DNA of 64,000 nucleotides from assembly GCA_903847405.1 (NCBI GenBank), contig CAINDP010000082.1, positions 1-64,000 of the forward strand, read 5' to 3'. Numbering within the stretch: the stretch's first letter is position 1; the number at the start of each line of letters is the position of its first letter. This DNA is from an uncultured Myxococcales bacterium. GTDB taxonomy: Bacteria; Myxococcota_A; UBA9042; DTJE01. Below, piece by piece: positions 32,540-43,090 of this stretch. The translations under genes and the position numbers were made by a program. The notes under the pieces are model-generated. The model ran no database searches and was not told the origin of the DNA. It was given only the letters and a program-made list of their open reading frames with translations.

Positions 32540-34837
32540 ATGACCCGACGACCGGCATCCGTGGTTCGCCGTGCCATTCCGTGGGCCGCGATCCTGGCCC
32601 TGGCCGGAATCCTCCTGGCCCTGATCCCGGGGTTCGACATCCTGTCCTTCCATGCCTGCCTGGTGATGGCTCCGCTGCTGGCCATGGCGTCCGGCTCCCT
32701 GGCCGTGACGGCGGTGGCCGAGGCTCGCGAAGGGGGCCGGACCCTTCGGTCGGCGCGGGGCCGGGCCTTTGCGGCCGCGGGAATCCTGGCGCTGGTGCCC
32801 CTGGGGATCCTTTCGATCAGCGCCCTGTTCGCGGGTCCCTGCGACTGGTGGTACGGGCTGGCGTTCTTCGCGGCGGGCCCCCTGGCGTCGGCGGTGCTGG
32901 CGGTGTGCGCCGGCCTGCTGATCGGCGTGGCGGTGCCCAGGCCGCGGTGGGCGTCGGCCGCGTGGTCCCTGGTGTTCGTGGCGACCTTCGTCCTGCCCCT
33001 GGTGGACCTGTATCGCCAGCCCGCGGTGTTCTTCTATGCGCCCTTCCTGGGGTACTTCCCGGGGCCCCTGTACGACGTGCGGTTGACGGTGGGCCCGGCG
33101 TACATTGCGTACCGGGGATTCTGCCTGGCGCTGGCGGGGGCTCTGTGGGCGCTGGCGGACGCGATCTCGTCGCCCGACCTGCGCCTTCGCGCGGACCGGC
33201 GGGCCCGCTGGTGGGCGCTGGCGGCCGCGGCGCTGGGCGTCGCCTGGGCCCTCTGGGCGCGGGCCGGGGACCTGGGCTTTCGGGAAACGCGTGCCGACGT
33301 CGAGTCGGTCCTGTCCGGGGAGGTCGCGGACGCGTGGTGCGTGATCCGCCACGACCCCTCCGAGGCGCCGTCGCGCATGGCCCCGCTGCTGGGTGAATGC
33401 GGCTATCGCCACCGGCAGGCGGCGGCCTTCTTCGGGGTCGAACCCCAGCCGCCGGTGCGGGTCAACCTGTACCGGGACGACGACCAGAAGGCGCGCCTGA
33501 TGGGGGCCCGGAACGTCGAGATCGCCAAGCCCTGGCTGGGGGAAATCCACGTCGCCGGGGTGGCGCCCGGCGATCCGGTCCTGCTGCACGAAATCGCCCA
33601 CGTGGTGGCGGGGCGCCTGGCGCCGGGGCTGCTGCGGCTGCCGGTGCGCCGGTGGGTCGTGCCCGACATGGCCCGCGTCGAGGGCCTCGCCGTGGCGTGT
33701 GCCTTCGCCGACGACGGCCCGTCCCCCCACGAATGGTCCCTGGCGATGGACCTGGCGGGCGTTTCAGTGGATCTGCCGGCTCTGTTCGGGCCGGCCTCCT
33801 TCCTGAACGCGGCGCCTTCGCGGGCCTACACGGTGGCCGGGTCCTTCATCGCGTTCCTGGGGGATGTCTACGGGCCCGAGGCGCTGCGGGCCGTGGCCGA
33901 GGGGCAATCCTTCGAGGGGGCCACCGGGTCCGCGTTGCCGGACCTCGAGCGCGAGTGGCGGGCGTTCTTGAGGGACGTGGCGTCGGCCTCGGTGGACGCG
34001 GGGTTGCTGGCCCGGGCGTCGGGGCGCTTTTCGGGTCCGGGGGTGCTGGGCCGCCGGTGCGCCGTGGACGTGGCGCGGCTGGCCGGAAACGCCGCCGAGG
34101 CCGAGGCCCGGGGCGATTTCGACGGCGCCGAGACCTGCCTGAAGGCCGCCCTGCAGTACGCGCCGGGGGCGACGGGCCTGCGGCGGGTGCTGCTGCGCCT
34201 GAAGGCGAAGGCTGGCGACGCGTCGGGCGCGGCGGACCTTGCAGCCGGCCTCGCGGACGTGGGGGAGGACGATGACCCGCCGCCGATGCGCCTGGTGGAC
34301 GTCGCGGACGTGCTGGCCCTGGCGGCCCGGGTCGCGGGCCGGGCGCCACCTCCCGACGTGGAACAGCGCTGGGTGCGGGCGCTGTTCGAACTGCCCCCGG
34401 GTGGCCCCGAAGCGCGGTCCGTGATCGCGCGTTTGCACGTTCTGGACCTGCCGATCCGTGCCCGGGACGCGGTGCTGGACGTGCTGTCCGGAGGCGGGCA
34501 GGACGCGGTGGACGCGGTGCTGTGCGCCGCGGCCGAGGTGCCGGACGACGCCCTCCTGCGCTACCTCGCCGGCCGCCTGCGGATTGGCGACGGACGTTTC
34601 GCAACCGCCCGGGACGACCTGGCTGCCGCGCTGGCCCTGGGACTGCCCTCGGGACCCGGCGTCGACGGCGGCCATCCGTTCGATGCCGAGGCCTGGAAGT
34701 CCCTGGGCAAGGCCGCCACGTGGGCCGGGGATTCCGCCACTGCCCGATCGGCGCTGTCCCGCGCGCTGGACCTGGCGCCCTACGAAGGGGACCGCCTGGT
34801 GATCGAGGAGTACCTCGAACGTCTGGCCCGCCGCTGA
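32540..34837 (+). CDS. Membrane zinc metalloprotease (gluzincin-like) with C-terminal TPR-like repeats
   Basis: 765 residues. About six membrane segments lie in the first 245 residues. A globular part follows with HEIAH (H350, E351, H354) and, 27 residues beyond the second His, E381 in RVEGLAV, which fits the third ligand of a gluzincin zinc site. Residues about 470-765 are Ala/Leu-rich helical repeats (AEARGDFDGAETCLKAALQYAPG, SALSRALDLAPYEG) of TPR type. The arrangement suggests a membrane-bound peptidase with a protein-binding tail on the outer side. The protease call rests on the motif alone; no named family was recognised. It is probably co-transcribed with larE. Confidence 0.65.
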   Translation: MTRRPASVVRRAIPWAAILALAGILLALIPGFDILSFHACLVMAPLLAMASGSLAVTAVAEAREGGRTLRSARGRAFAAAGILALVPLGILSISALFAGPCDWWYGLAFFAAGPLASAVLAVCAGLLIGVAVPRPRWASAAWSLVFVATFVLPLVDLYRQPAVFFYAPFLGYFPGPLYDVRLTVGPAYIAYRGFCLALAGALWALADAISSPDLRLRADRRARWWALAAAALGVAWALWARAGDLGFRETRADVESVLSGEVADAWCVIRHDPSEAPSRMAPLLGECGYRHRQAAAFFGVEPQPPVRVNLYRDDDQKARLMGARNVEIAKPWLGEIHVAGVAPGDPVLLHEIAHVVAGRLAPGLLRLPVRRWVVPDMARVEGLAVACAFADDGPSPHEWSLAMDLAGVSVDLPALFGPASFLNAAPSRAYTVAGSFIAFLGDVYGPEALRAVAEGQSFEGATGSALPDLEREWRAFLRDVASASVDAGLLARASGRFSGPGVLGRRCAVDVARLAGNAAEAEARGDFDGAETCLKAALQYAPGATGLRRVLLRLKAKAGDASGAADLAAGLADVGEDDDPPPMRLVDVADVLALAARVAGRAPPPDVEQRWVRALFELPPGGPEARSVIARLHVLDLPIRARDAVLDVLSGGGQDAVDAVLCAAAEVPDDALLRYLAGRLRIGDGRFATARDDLAAALALGLPSGPGVDGGHPFDAEAWKSLGKAATWAGDSATARSALSRALDLAPYEGDRLVIEEYLERLARR

Positions 34838-34838
34838 T

Positions 34839-34900
34839 AAGTGGGACAGTCACCCTTTCTCGCGTGAGAAAGTGGGACAGTCACCCTTTTCGACAGTCAC
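34839..34900. repeat. Family A variant repeats, left side of the transposase
   Basis: AAGTGGGACAGTCACCCTT at 34839-34857 and AAAGTGGGACAGTCACCC at 34869-34886 are direct copies joined by a TTTCTC-GCGT-GAGAAA hairpin (34856-34871). A further GACAGTCAC follows at 34892. Confidence 0.9.
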
Positions 34901-35020
34901 ATGCTTGATGTAACTACTTGTATTTACGTTAGACAATCTCAATTCGACATCGGCAATCGAATCGCTGCCGAATCAATTTGCCTCTTCGCTCGATAGACAG
35001 GTGGGAGAGAGGAGGAAGCA

Positions 35021-35686
35021 ATGTCCAGAACCGCCCGCGTTGTCGTGACCGGATGCCCCCACCATGTGACCCAGCGCGGAAACTATCGCCAGCCCGTATT
35101 CGAGTGCGATGCCGACCGCTGGAGGTACCTCGATCTTCTGAACATTGCTGCGGCGGAAGGGGATATCGATGTTCTGGCGTGGTGCCTGATGGACAACCAC
35201 GTGCATCTGGTCGTTGTCCCACGGAATCCTGAGTCAATCGCCCGTTTCCTGGGCCTGGTGAACGGTCGATATGCCTGGGAGGTTCATCGGCGTTCAGGTC
35301 GCAGTGGGCATTTTTGGCAGGGGCGGTTCCATTCATGTCCCCTGGATGATTCCCACTTCCTTGCCGCAGTTCGGTACGTGGAACTCAATCCCGTTCGGGC
35401 GGGATTGGTGGCTCGTGCCTGGGACTATCCATGGTCCAGCGCGCGCGCCCACGTTCTGGGGGTGTATCCCGAACCGCTGCATAGGACGCCTCTGCTCGAA
35501 GCCGAGACACGGGACTGGAAGGCGTTCCTTGATGCCTCGTCGGGCGACGACATGGAGAGCGCTGTTCGACGATCCACGGCAGTTGGCATGCCGGCGGGGG
35601 ACACCGGATTCCGCGATCGACTGGAACAGGAACTCGGACGTCCCCTGCGAATTCGACCGCCCTGGAGGCCCCGGAAATCCGCCTGA
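35021..35686 (+). CDS. REP-associated tyrosine transposase (RAYT, Y1 transposase family)
   Basis: 221 residues; ATG at 35021 after GGAGGAAGCA. The HUH motif appears as NHVHL (H60, H62), and the catalytic tyrosine is probably Y119 in RYVELNPVRAG. The N-terminal CPHHVTQRGNYRQPVF and the WSSARAH segment are also characteristic. These single-strand nucleases act on the palindromic REP sequences that surround them and are usually single-copy, domesticated relatives of IS200/IS605 transposases. It looks intact. It is the probable agent that spread the family A repeats, which is inference from proximity. Confidence 0.93.
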   Translation: MSRTARVVVTGCPHHVTQRGNYRQPVFECDADRWRYLDLLNIAAAEGDIDVLAWCLMDNHVHLVVVPRNPESIARFLGLVNGRYAWEVHRRSGRSGHFWQGRFHSCPLDDSHFLAAVRYVELNPVRAGLVARAWDYPWSSARAHVLGVYPEPLHRTPLLEAETRDWKAFLDASSGDDMESAVRRSTAVGMPAGDTGFRDRLEQELGRPLRIRPPWRPRKSA

Positions 35687-35713
35687 GCCGACACCAGTCC
35701 CCGCGATTCCCGC

Positions 35714-35738
35714 GGAAAGGGTGACTGTCCCACTTTCC
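35714..35738. repeat. Family A variant repeat, inverted, right side of the transposase
   Basis: GGAAAG, GGTGACTGTCCCA, CTTTCC: the reverse complement of the left-side variant, with stem GGAAAG/CTTTCC instead of the GGAAAT/ATTTCC of the standard type. Confidence 0.9.
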
Positions 35739-35797
35739 GTGATACCGGAAGGCCACGGAAGCTTCCGTGAGAACAGGTCTGTGGTTCTCGGCTTTCC

Positions 35798-35823
35798 GGA
35801 AATCGGTGTCTGTCCCCATTTTC
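35798..35823. repeat. Family A standard repeat, inverted
   Basis: GGAAATCGGTGTCTGTCCCC followed by ATTTTC. It sits in the 348-base gap 35687-36034. After it come decayed fragments (TTCCCATTGTTCC, CCCATTGTTC). The rest of the gap, 35850-36034, shows no gene and no clear promoter, only the GGAGG site for the next start. Confidence 0.88.
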
Positions 35824-36034
35824 TGTTCCCATTGTTCCGGACCCATTGTTCACTGGACATCCTCCATAACGCTGCGTTTTCGGGCGTGAACTTGGTCAAG
35901 CCGCCCTTTCTTGGCTAAGGTGTCGACTCACGTTGATGTGCCCCGTTGGGGGGATTCAAGTCCGCGCCGACATCGGGCATCCGGCTCGGTTGTCGAAAAT
36001 GACAATGAAACAACTTGTCCCTGGAGGTTCATCC

Positions 36035-39000
36035 ATGCGTTTCTCAAGGGCGATCCTGACCCTCTGTGCCGTCTTCCTGGCGATGTTGACAGTTCGGCCA
36101 GCCTCGGCCGCCCCGGTCCTCCGCCACCAGGTGGACCAGAAAGGCGACTTCAGCCTGATCGGCAATACCCTGGGCTACGACTGCGGCAGCGGATCGACCC
36201 CCGTCGTGGGCACCGTGGGCGCCTGCGGAACCAACGCCACCGACGACACGGGGATCGACATCCTGTGGAACGCGGACAGCCCTGCATCGGGCCAGGCGGT
36301 GGCGAACAACACGGTGACCGTGGCAAACAGCCGATCCACGGCGGTCCTGAAACTGCCGGCGGGCGCATCCGTGACCTACGCGCGGCTGTACTGGAGCGCC
36401 TTTCGCGCCAGCGCCGACAACGCTGCGGTGATCACGGTCCCATCGACGGGCGGCACGCAGAATGTGACCGCCGATGCGACGTGGACCGCCACCGACCCTT
36501 CGGACGGAACCCGCCAGTACTACCAGGCGACGGCGGACATCACGGCCTTCGTGCAGCAGCAGGGCCCCACGGCCTACCGGGTCAGCGGCGTGAACATGAC
36601 CTCGCCCATCAACCTGTCCGAGGAAGTGGCCTACTCGGCCTGGACGCTGGTGGTGTTCTACGCAGATTCCACGCAGCCCCTGCGCAACCTGGCAATCTTC
36701 GATGGCCTGGACATCGTGAACCAGGATGTGGACGCATCGGCGACCCTGTCGGGCTTCCAGGTCCCGGTCGCGGGCTTCGACGCCAAACTGGGCGTCATCG
36801 CGTATGAAGGCGATGGCAGCGTGACCGGCGATGCCCTCGTGTTCAATGGAAACACTCTTTCCGACGCCCAGAACCCGGCCAACAACTTCTTCAACGGCAG
36901 CCGGTCCTGGCTGGGTGCCGCGGTGACCGTGCCCGGCGATCTGCCCCAGATGAGCGGCGCCTCCAGCAGCATGCAGGGCGTGGATTTCGACGTGGTCAAC
37001 GTGACGGCCTATGTGGCAGCGGGCAGCACCTCGGCAACCATCAGCGCCACGTCCAGCCGGGACGTGTACCTCCTGGGCGCCTTCATCACGTCGGTTTCGA
37101 CCTTGAAGCCGGACCTGTCCGCCACCGACAAGACCGTCACCGACGTGAACGGCGGCACCGTGCTGATCGGCGATCCGTTGGAATACGTGGTTAGCACGAC
37201 GAACGCTGGGACGGATCCGTCCGTGGGTACGGTCCTGACGGACGTGATCCCTGCGGGCACGACCTACGTCCCCGGGTCGCTGAAGATCCTGACGGGCGCC
37301 AACGCCGGCACCAAGACCGACGCGGCGGGGGACGACCAGGGCGAGTACGTCGCCGCGACCCGCACCTTGACCGTTCGCCTGGGCACGGGCGCCAACGCGA
37401 CGCAGGGCGGCACCCTGGTCATCGGGGCCAGTACGTCGCTGTCGTTCCGGGTCACCTATGACGGCACGGTCGCGGGCACAATCACCAATCAGGCGGTCAT
37501 CCAGGGGTCAGGCCAGAACGGCGCGCCTCCTGCGGACTGGGATTCCGACGGCAACGGAACGGGCGGCGGCACGCCCCCCACCACGATCGACCCCGACACC
37601 GACGGCGACGGGATCCTGGATTCCGCGGACAACTGCCCGACCGTGGCGAACGCGACCCAGGAAGACCTGGACCAGGACGGCCAGGGCGACGCCTGCGACC
37701 TGGACATCGACGACGACGGCGTGGCGAACACCCTGGACAACTGCCCCAGGAACGCGAACCCGCTGCAGGAGGACCTGGACATCGACGACGTTGGCGACGT
37801 CTGCGATCCGGACATCGACGGTGACGGCGACCTGAACGGGACCGACTGTGCCCCGCGGAACGCGGCCGTCCATCACGGCGCCACCGAAACCTGCAACAAC
37901 GAGGACGACAACTGCAACGGGAGCGTCGATGAGGGCCTGGGCTCGGTGCCCAGCACCTGCGGCACCGGCGCCTGCGTCCGGGCCGGCGTGGTGAGTTGCG
38001 TCGGCGGCGTGTACACCGACTCCTGCGTGTCCGGCGTGCCCGGCCTTTCGGACGCGACCTGCGACGGCGTGGACGACAACTGCAACGGCAGCACCGACGA
38101 AGGCTACGTGGGGACCGCGACTGCTTGCGGGGTCGGCGCCTGCGCCCGAGTCGGCGTCCGGGTCTGCGTGAACGGCGACCTGGCGGACACCTGCAGTCCC
38201 GGCGCCCCTGCGCCCAGCGACGCGACCTGCGACGGCGTGGACGACAACTGCAACGGCCAGGCGGACGAAGGCTATGTCCCCACGGCGACCTCCTGCGGCG
38301 TGGGCGCCTGCGAACGCCAGGGCTTCATCCAGTGCGTGGCTGGTGTTCAGGTCAGCGACTGCATCGGCGGCCTTCCGGTGGCCAGCGACACGACCTGCAA
38401 CGGCGTGGACGAGGACTGCAACGGCGTGCTGGACGACGGGTACGCTCCCGTGCCCAGCAGTTGCGGCACCGGCGCCTGCGCGGCGACCGGCAGCGTGGTG
38501 TGCTTCCTGGGCGCGCCGCTGGACCTGTGCGAGCCCGGCTTCCCGGTCGCCGCGACCGACACGACCTGCGACGGCGTGGACGACGACTGCAACGGCGGCA
38601 CGGACGACGGGTATATCGCGACGCTGACCGAGTGCGGCGTGGGCGCCTGCGCGGCGGAAGGCCTGACGACCTGCGTGGCGGGCGTCGAAACGGACGGTTG
38701 CGCACCCGGCCAGCCGGCCCTGGCGGACACGACCTGCGACGGTATCGACGACGATTGCAACGAATCCGTCGACGACGGGTACGTGGCGGTGGCCAGTTCC
38801 TGCGGCACCGGCGCCTGCGCGGCGACCGCGACGGTGGTGTGCTTCTTCGGCGCGCCGCTGGACCTGTGCGAACCCGGCTTCCCGGTCGCCGCGACCGACA
38901 CGACCTGTGACGGCGTGGACGACGACTGCAACGGCGGCACCGACGACGGGTACGTCGGGACGGCAACCGCCTGCGGCACCGGCGCCTGCGCGGCGACGGG

Positions 39001-42000
39001 CGCCCTGGCCTGCGTCGGCGGCGACGTGGTGGACACGTGCGAGGCCGGAACCTTCACCAGTGACGCCAACTGCAACGGCATCGACAACGATTGCGACGGC
39101 GTGACGGACGACGAATACGTCCCGACGGAAACAGCCTGCGGCGTGGGCGCCTGCGCCCGTGCCGGAACCCTGGCCTGCCAGCAGGGCGACCTGGTGGACT
39201 CGTGCGCACCCGGCACGCCGGCCGCCGACACGACCTGCAACGGCGCGGACGAGGACTGCGACGGGACCGCGGACGACGGGTACGTCCCGACGGCCACGGC
39301 CTGTGGCGTGGGCGCCTGCGCCGCGGTGGGCGTGCTGGCCTGCACCAACGGCCTGCGGGTGGACACCTGCCTGACCGGGATCGCGGTCACGGAAACCTGC
39401 AACGGCCTGGACGACAACTGCAACGGCCGGACCGACGAGGGGTTCGTGGATACCGACGAGGACGGGCTGGCCGACTGCGTGGACCCGGACCTGGACGACG
39501 ATGACATCCCCAACGGCGACGACAACTGCCCGACGGTGGCGAACCCGGACCAGGCGGACCTGGACGAGGACGGCCTGGGCGACGCCTGCGACGACGATCT
39601 GGACGGGGACGAGGTCCCGAACGTGCAGGACAACTGCCCGCGCACGTTCAACACGGACCAGGTGGACACCGACCGCGACGGCGTCGGCGACGCCTGCACC
39701 GACGACTGGGACGGCGACGGCGTGCTGAACGGCGACGACAACTGCCCGCTGGTGGCCAACCCGGACCAGGCGGACCTGGACGACAACGGCGTGGGCGACG
39801 CCTGCGACGGCGACAAGGACGGCGACGGCATCCTGGACGGGGAGGACAACTGCCCGACCGTGGTCAACCCGGAGCAGGAGGACCAGGACGACGACGGCCT
39901 GGGCGACGCCTGCGATCCGGACCGCGATGGCGACGGGATTCCCAACGTCGAGGACAACTGCCCGACCGTGCGCAACGCAGGACAGGCCGACGGCGATCGC
40001 GACGGGATCGGCGACGCCTGCGATCCGGACCGTGACGGCGACGGCATCTTCGAGGACGGCGACGGCAGCGGGGTCCCGGGGGACCATCCCTGCGCCGCGG
40101 GCCAGGCGACGGAATGCGACGACAACTGCCCGGACACCGCGAACGCGGACCAGGCGGACCAGGACAAGGACGGCCTGGGCGACGCCTGCGACGACGACGT
40201 CGACGGCGACGGCGTGCCGAACGGCGACGACAACTGCCCGCTGGTGGCCAACCCGGACCAGGCGGATCTGGACGAAAACGGCGTCGGCGATGCCTGCGAT
40301 GGCGACAAGGACGGGGATGGCATCCCGGATGCGACGGACAACTGTCCGACCGTGAAGAACGCCGATCAGCCGGACCTGGACAAGGACGGCCTGGGCGACG
40401 CCTGCGACGACGACTGGGATGGCGACGGGATCCTGAACGACGCCGACAACTGCCCGACGGTGAAGAACGCGGACCAGGCGGACACGGACCGCGACGGCAG
40501 GGGGGATGCCTGCGACTCCGTCGACCTGCCCGACGGCGACGGGGACGGGATCCCGGACCTCTACGACAACTGCCCGACCACCGTCAACGCCGACCAGCGG
40601 GATCTGGACCGGGACGGGAAGGGCGACGCCTGCGACGACGACGTCGACGGCGACGGGGTGGCGAACGCGGCGGACAACTGCCCGTGGACCGTCAACCCGG
40701 CCCAGGTCGACACCGGGGCCAACGGCGTGGGCGACGCTTGCGACGACCGCGATGGCGACGGCGTCGGCGACCTCGACGACAACTGCCCGGACACGGCGAA
40801 TTCCAACCAGCGGGACCTGGACCTGGACCGGAAGGGCGATGTCTGCGACGACGACGCCGACGGCGACGGGGTGGCGAACGCGGTCGACAACTGCCCCTGG
40901 ACGGCCAACCGCGACCAGAAGGACACGGCGGGGACGGGCGAGGGCGATGTCTGCAGCGGCGACGTGGACGGCGACGGGGTGGCCAACGCGGCCGACAACT
41001 GCCCGAAGCTGCCCAACGCCGCACAGAAGGATCTGGACGACGACGGCGTGGGCGACCTCTGCCAGACCACGGGGGTTTCCCTGACCGGCGGCATGTGCAG
41101 CGGGTCGCCGGTGGCCCCGGCGTCGGGCATCCCCGGCGTGGCGCTGATCCTGGGCCTGCTGGCGGCGGCGTGGCTGCTGGCGCGGCGCTCCCTGCGCCCC
41201 CGGGCGGGCGTGACGGCGGCGATCCTGGTCGCGACCGTGGCCGGGGCGTTCCCGGGCGCGGCGCGTGCCCAGGAAATCAACGTGCAGTCCTTCGAGATTT
41301 CGCCCTTCCGCCAGGACCTGATCACGGTGGGCAAGGGCTTTGCCCGGGACCAGTGGGAATGGAACGTCGGCGTGATGCTGGAGTACCAGAACGACCCGCT
41401 GGTCCTGCGCAGCCTGAAGACCGGCGACGTGTTCCGCAACGTGGTCCAGGACCAGCTCAGCGCCCATGTCTTTGGCGCCGTGGCCCTGCTGCCGTTCCTG
41501 GACGTGGGCCTGGTGCTGCCGGTCATCGCCTGGCAGCGGGGCGACGGCCTGCCCGGCCAGTCGTCCCCGAAGTCGGCGGGCGTGGGCGACCTGCGCCTGC
41601 ACCTGCGCTTCATGATGTTCCAGACCGCCAACAAGCTGTTCAGTCTGTCCCTGACCCCGGTCCTGACGTTCCCTACCGGGCGCCAGATCGACCGCTACAT
41701 GGGCGCCTCCACGGTCACGATCACGCCCTGGCTGAACGCGGGCCTGGAGTGGGCCCGGGCGGGTCTGGCCCTGAACCTGGGGTACCGCCCCCTGGCCAAC
41801 GAGCGCGTGTACGACCTGACCATCGGTGACCAGTTCCTGTGGCGCCTGGGCGGCTGGGTGGGCCTGATGAAGCCCGTGCAGGGGCGCAGCAAGCTGGACC
41901 TGATCGCGGAACTGGACGGCGCCGTCAGCGTGATGGAAAAACTGGATGCGGCGAACCAGCATCCCATCGAGGTGATCGGCGCCCTGCGGTACCGGCCGAC

Positions 42001-43048
42001 CTGCAGTGTGGATCTGACGGCGGGCGCGGGCGCGGGCGTGACCCGCGGCTATGCCAGCCCCGACTATCGACTGTTCGCGGGCCTGAACGTCGGCGGGTGT
42101 CCGACGCAGGCCCCGGCGGACCGGGACAAGGACGGCATCGTCGATGCGGTGGACCGCTGCCCGGACATTCCCGAGGACAAGGACGCCTTCCAGGACGAGG
42201 ACGGCTGCCCCGACGCGGACAACGACGGGGACGGCGTCTGCGATCCGTGGGTGGTCGAAAAGGGCCTGTCGGAAACGTACAAGGGCGCCTGCCAGGGGAC
42301 CGACCAGTGCCCGGACGTGGCCGAGGACAAGGACGGCTTCCAGGATCAGGACGGCTGCCGCGATGCGGATAACGACGGGGACGGCATCTGCGACCCGTGG
42401 GTGGCCGAAAAGGGTCTGTCGGGCCAGTATCAGGGCACCTGCCGCGGCACGGACAAGTGCCCGGACGCGGCCGAGGACAAGGACGGCTTCCAGGACGAGG
42501 ACGGCTGCCCGGACGCGGACAACGACGGCGACGGGATCTGCGACCCGTGGGTGGCCGCGAAGGGCCTGTCGGACACGTACAAGGCGACCTGCCGCGGCAC
42601 GGACAAGTGCCCGGATCAGCCCGAAACGGTCAACGGCGTGGACGACGACGACGGTTGCCCGGACGCGCTGGCCCGCGTCGAGGGCAAGAAGATCATCATC
42701 CTGGACAAGATCTACTTCGACTTCGACAAGGCCACGATCCAGGCCCGCAGCCTGCCCGTGGTGGACGCCGTGCAGAAGATCCTGAAGGAGCATCCCGAAA
42801 TCACGAAGGTCCGGTGCGAGGCCCACACGGATTCCAAGGGGTCGGCGGGATACAACCAGGGCCTGTCCCAGCGGCGCGCCGCCGCGGTGGTCAAGGCGCT
42901 GGTCGATGGCGGGATCGACAAGGCGCGGCTGGCCGGCCAGGGTTTCGGCGGCTCCAGGCCGCTGGTCAAGCCTGAAAAGACCGACGAGGACCGCCAGCAG
43001 AACCGCCGCGTCGAGTTCGTGATCGTGGAGTCGGGCGAGGCCCGGTAG
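36035..43048 (+). CDS. Giant surface protein: MopE and thrombospondin type-3 repeats, sorting-signal-like segment, then an OmpA-type porin
   Basis: 2337 residues; ATG at 36035, eight bases after GGAGG. Order: signal peptide 1-25; beta domain to about 355; DUF11-like domain about 357-490; TSP3 repeats 520-606; ten MopE-type [15 protein letters not shown] modules 619-1136; TSP3 repeats ([11 protein letters not shown] type) 1149-1680. Then comes [11 protein letters not shown] with a hydrophobic helix and an arginine cluster, 1683-1724, like a C-terminal sorting signal. A second signal-peptide-like stretch ending GAARAQE follows (1726-1747), then a beta-barrel domain to about 2030, three 50-residue repeats, and an OmpA C-terminal peptidoglycan-binding domain ([33 protein letters not shown]). 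It reads as two proteins joined in frame. Confidence 0.85.
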   Translation: MRFSRAILTLCAVFLAMLTVRPASAAPVLRHQVDQKGDFSLIGNTLGYDCGSGSTPVVGTVGACGTNATDDTGIDILWNADSPASGQAVANNTVTVANSRSTAVLKLPAGASVTYARLYWSAFRASADNAAVITVPSTGGTQNVTADATWTATDPSDGTRQYYQATADITAFVQQQGPTAYRVSGVNMTSPINLSEEVAYSAWTLVVFYADSTQPLRNLAIFDGLDIVNQDVDASATLSGFQVPVAGFDAKLGVIAYEGDGSVTGDALVFNGNTLSDAQNPANNFFNGSRSWLGAAVTVPGDLPQMSGASSSMQGVDFDVVNVTAYVAAGSTSATISATSSRDVYLLGAFITSVSTLKPDLSATDKTVTDVNGGTVLIGDPLEYVVSTTNAGTDPSVGTVLTDVIPAGTTYVPGSLKILTGANAGTKTDAAGDDQGEYVAATRTLTVRLGTGANATQGGTLVIGASTSLSFRVTYDGTVAGTITNQAVIQGSGQNGAPPADWDSDGNGTGGGTPPTTIDPDTDGDGILDSADNCPTVANATQEDLDQDGQGDACDLDIDDDGVANTLDNCPRNANPLQEDLDIDDVGDVCDPDIDGDGDLNGTDCAPRNAAVHHGATETCNNEDDNCNGSVDEGLGSVPSTCGTGACVRAGVVSCVGGVYTDSCVSGVPGLSDATCDGVDDNCNGSTDEGYVGTATACGVGACARVGVRVCVNGDLADTCSPGAPAPSDATCDGVDDNCNGQADEGYVPTATSCGVGACERQGFIQCVAGVQVSDCIGGLPVASDTTCNGVDEDCNGVLDDGYAPVPSSCGTGACAATGSVVCFLGAPLDLCEPGFPVAATDTTCDGVDDDCNGGTDDGYIATLTECGVGACAAEGLTTCVAGVETDGCAPGQPALADTTCDGIDDDCNESVDDGYVAVASSCGTGACAATATVVCFFGAPLDLCEPGFPVAATDTTCDGVDDDCNGGTDDGYVGTATACGTGACAATGALACVGGDVVDTCEAGTFTSDANCNGIDNDCDGVTDDEYVPTETACGVGACARAGTLACQQGDLVDSCAPGTPAADTTCNGADEDCDGTADDGYVPTATACGVGACAAVGVLACTNGLRVDTCLTGIAVTETCNGLDDNCNGRTDEGFVDTDEDGLADCVDPDLDDDDIPNGDDNCPTVANPDQADLDEDGLGDACDDDLDGDEVPNVQDNCPRTFNTDQVDTDRDGVGDACTDDWDGDGVLNGDDNCPLVANPDQADLDDNGVGDACDGDKDGDGILDGEDNCPTVVNPEQEDQDDDGLGDACDPDRDGDGIPNVEDNCPTVRNAGQADGDRDGIGDACDPDRDGDGIFEDGDGSGVPGDHPCAAGQATECDDNCPDTANADQADQDKDGLGDACDDDVDGDGVPNGDDNCPLVANPDQADLDENGVGDACDGDKDGDGIPDATDNCPTVKNADQPDLDKDGLGDACDDDWDGDGILNDADNCPTVKNADQADTDRDGRGDACDSVDLPDGDGDGIPDLYDNCPTTVNADQRDLDRDGKGDACDDDVDGDGVANAADNCPWTVNPAQVDTGANGVGDACDDRDGDGVGDLDDNCPDTANSNQRDLDLDRKGDVCDDDADGDGVANAVDNCPWTANRDQKDTAGTGEGDVCSGDVDGDGVANAADNCPKLPNAAQKDLDDDGVGDLCQTTGVSLTGGMCSGSPVAPASGIPGVALILGLLAAAWLLARRSLRPRAGVTAAILVATVAGAFPGAARAQEINVQSFEISPFRQDLITVGKGFARDQWEWNVGVMLEYQNDPLVLRSLKTGDVFRNVVQDQLSAHVFGAVALLPFLDVGLVLPVIAWQRGDGLPGQSSPKSAGVGDLRLHLRFMMFQTANKLFSLSLTPVLTFPTGRQIDRYMGASTVTITPWLNAGLEWARAGLALNLGYRPLANERVYDLTIGDQFLWRLGGWVGLMKPVQGRSKLDLIAELDGAVSVMEKLDAANQHPIEVIGALRYRPTCSVDLTAGAGAGVTRGYASPDYRLFAGLNVGGCPTQAPADRDKDGIVDAVDRCPDIPEDKDAFQDEDGCPDADNDGDGVCDPWVVEKGLSETYKGACQGTDQCPDVAEDKDGFQDQDGCRDADNDGDGICDPWVAEKGLSGQYQGTCRGTDKCPDAAEDKDGFQDEDGCPDADNDGDGICDPWVAAKGLSDTYKATCRGTDKCPDQPETVNGVDDDDGCPDALARVEGKKIIILDKIYFDFDKATIQARSLPVVDAVQKILKEHPEITKVRCEAHTDSKGSAGYNQGLSQRRAAAVVKALVDGGIDKARLAGQGFGGSRPLVKPEKTDEDRQQNRRVEFVIVESGEAR
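42203..42652 (+). repeat. Three tandem 150-base coding repeats
   Basis: Units start at 42203, 42353 and 42503, each encoding [17 protein letters not shown] and GTDxCPD in the same places. They form a calcium-binding, TSP3-like stalk between the beta-barrel and OmpA domains of the giant protein. The period is exactly 150 bases. Confidence 0.9.
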
Positions 43049-43090
43049 CGCCCGCCCGCCGGCACCCCACCCGCACCCCGCCGCCGCCTT

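Larger units (their letters stand above)
34839..35823 (+). mobile_element. REP-type palindromes surrounding a REP-associated transposase
   Basis: A Y1-type transposase gene (35021-35686) is flanked on the left by two direct family A variant copies (34839-34900) and on the right by an inverted variant copy (35714-35738) and an inverted standard copy (35798-35823). The left flank is poor in G+C (31 of 80 bases in 34901-34980 by my count), unlike the rest of the window, which suggests acquisition. Confidence 0.8.

Noticed and set aside
34839-34900. Short spaced palindromes considered as CRISPR
   Set aside because: There are only two copies with a 12-base hairpin between them, scattered relatives elsewhere, no cas genes, and a RAYT transposase next door.
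35850-36034. Possible promoter (TTGGTC with CTAAGG) upstream of the giant surface protein
   Set aside because: The -10 match is poor and the leader would be long; I could not support it over chance.
42203-42652. Regularly spaced repeats considered as a CRISPR array
   Set aside because: The 150-base units are coding, have no unique spacers, and lie within an open frame ending in an OmpA domain.
37508-42826. A 1772-codon open frame antisense to the giant repeat protein
   Set aside because: It is a mirror of the repeated GAC/GGC codons of the plus-strand gene. Its Val/Ala/Arg repeats have no biological pattern of their own.
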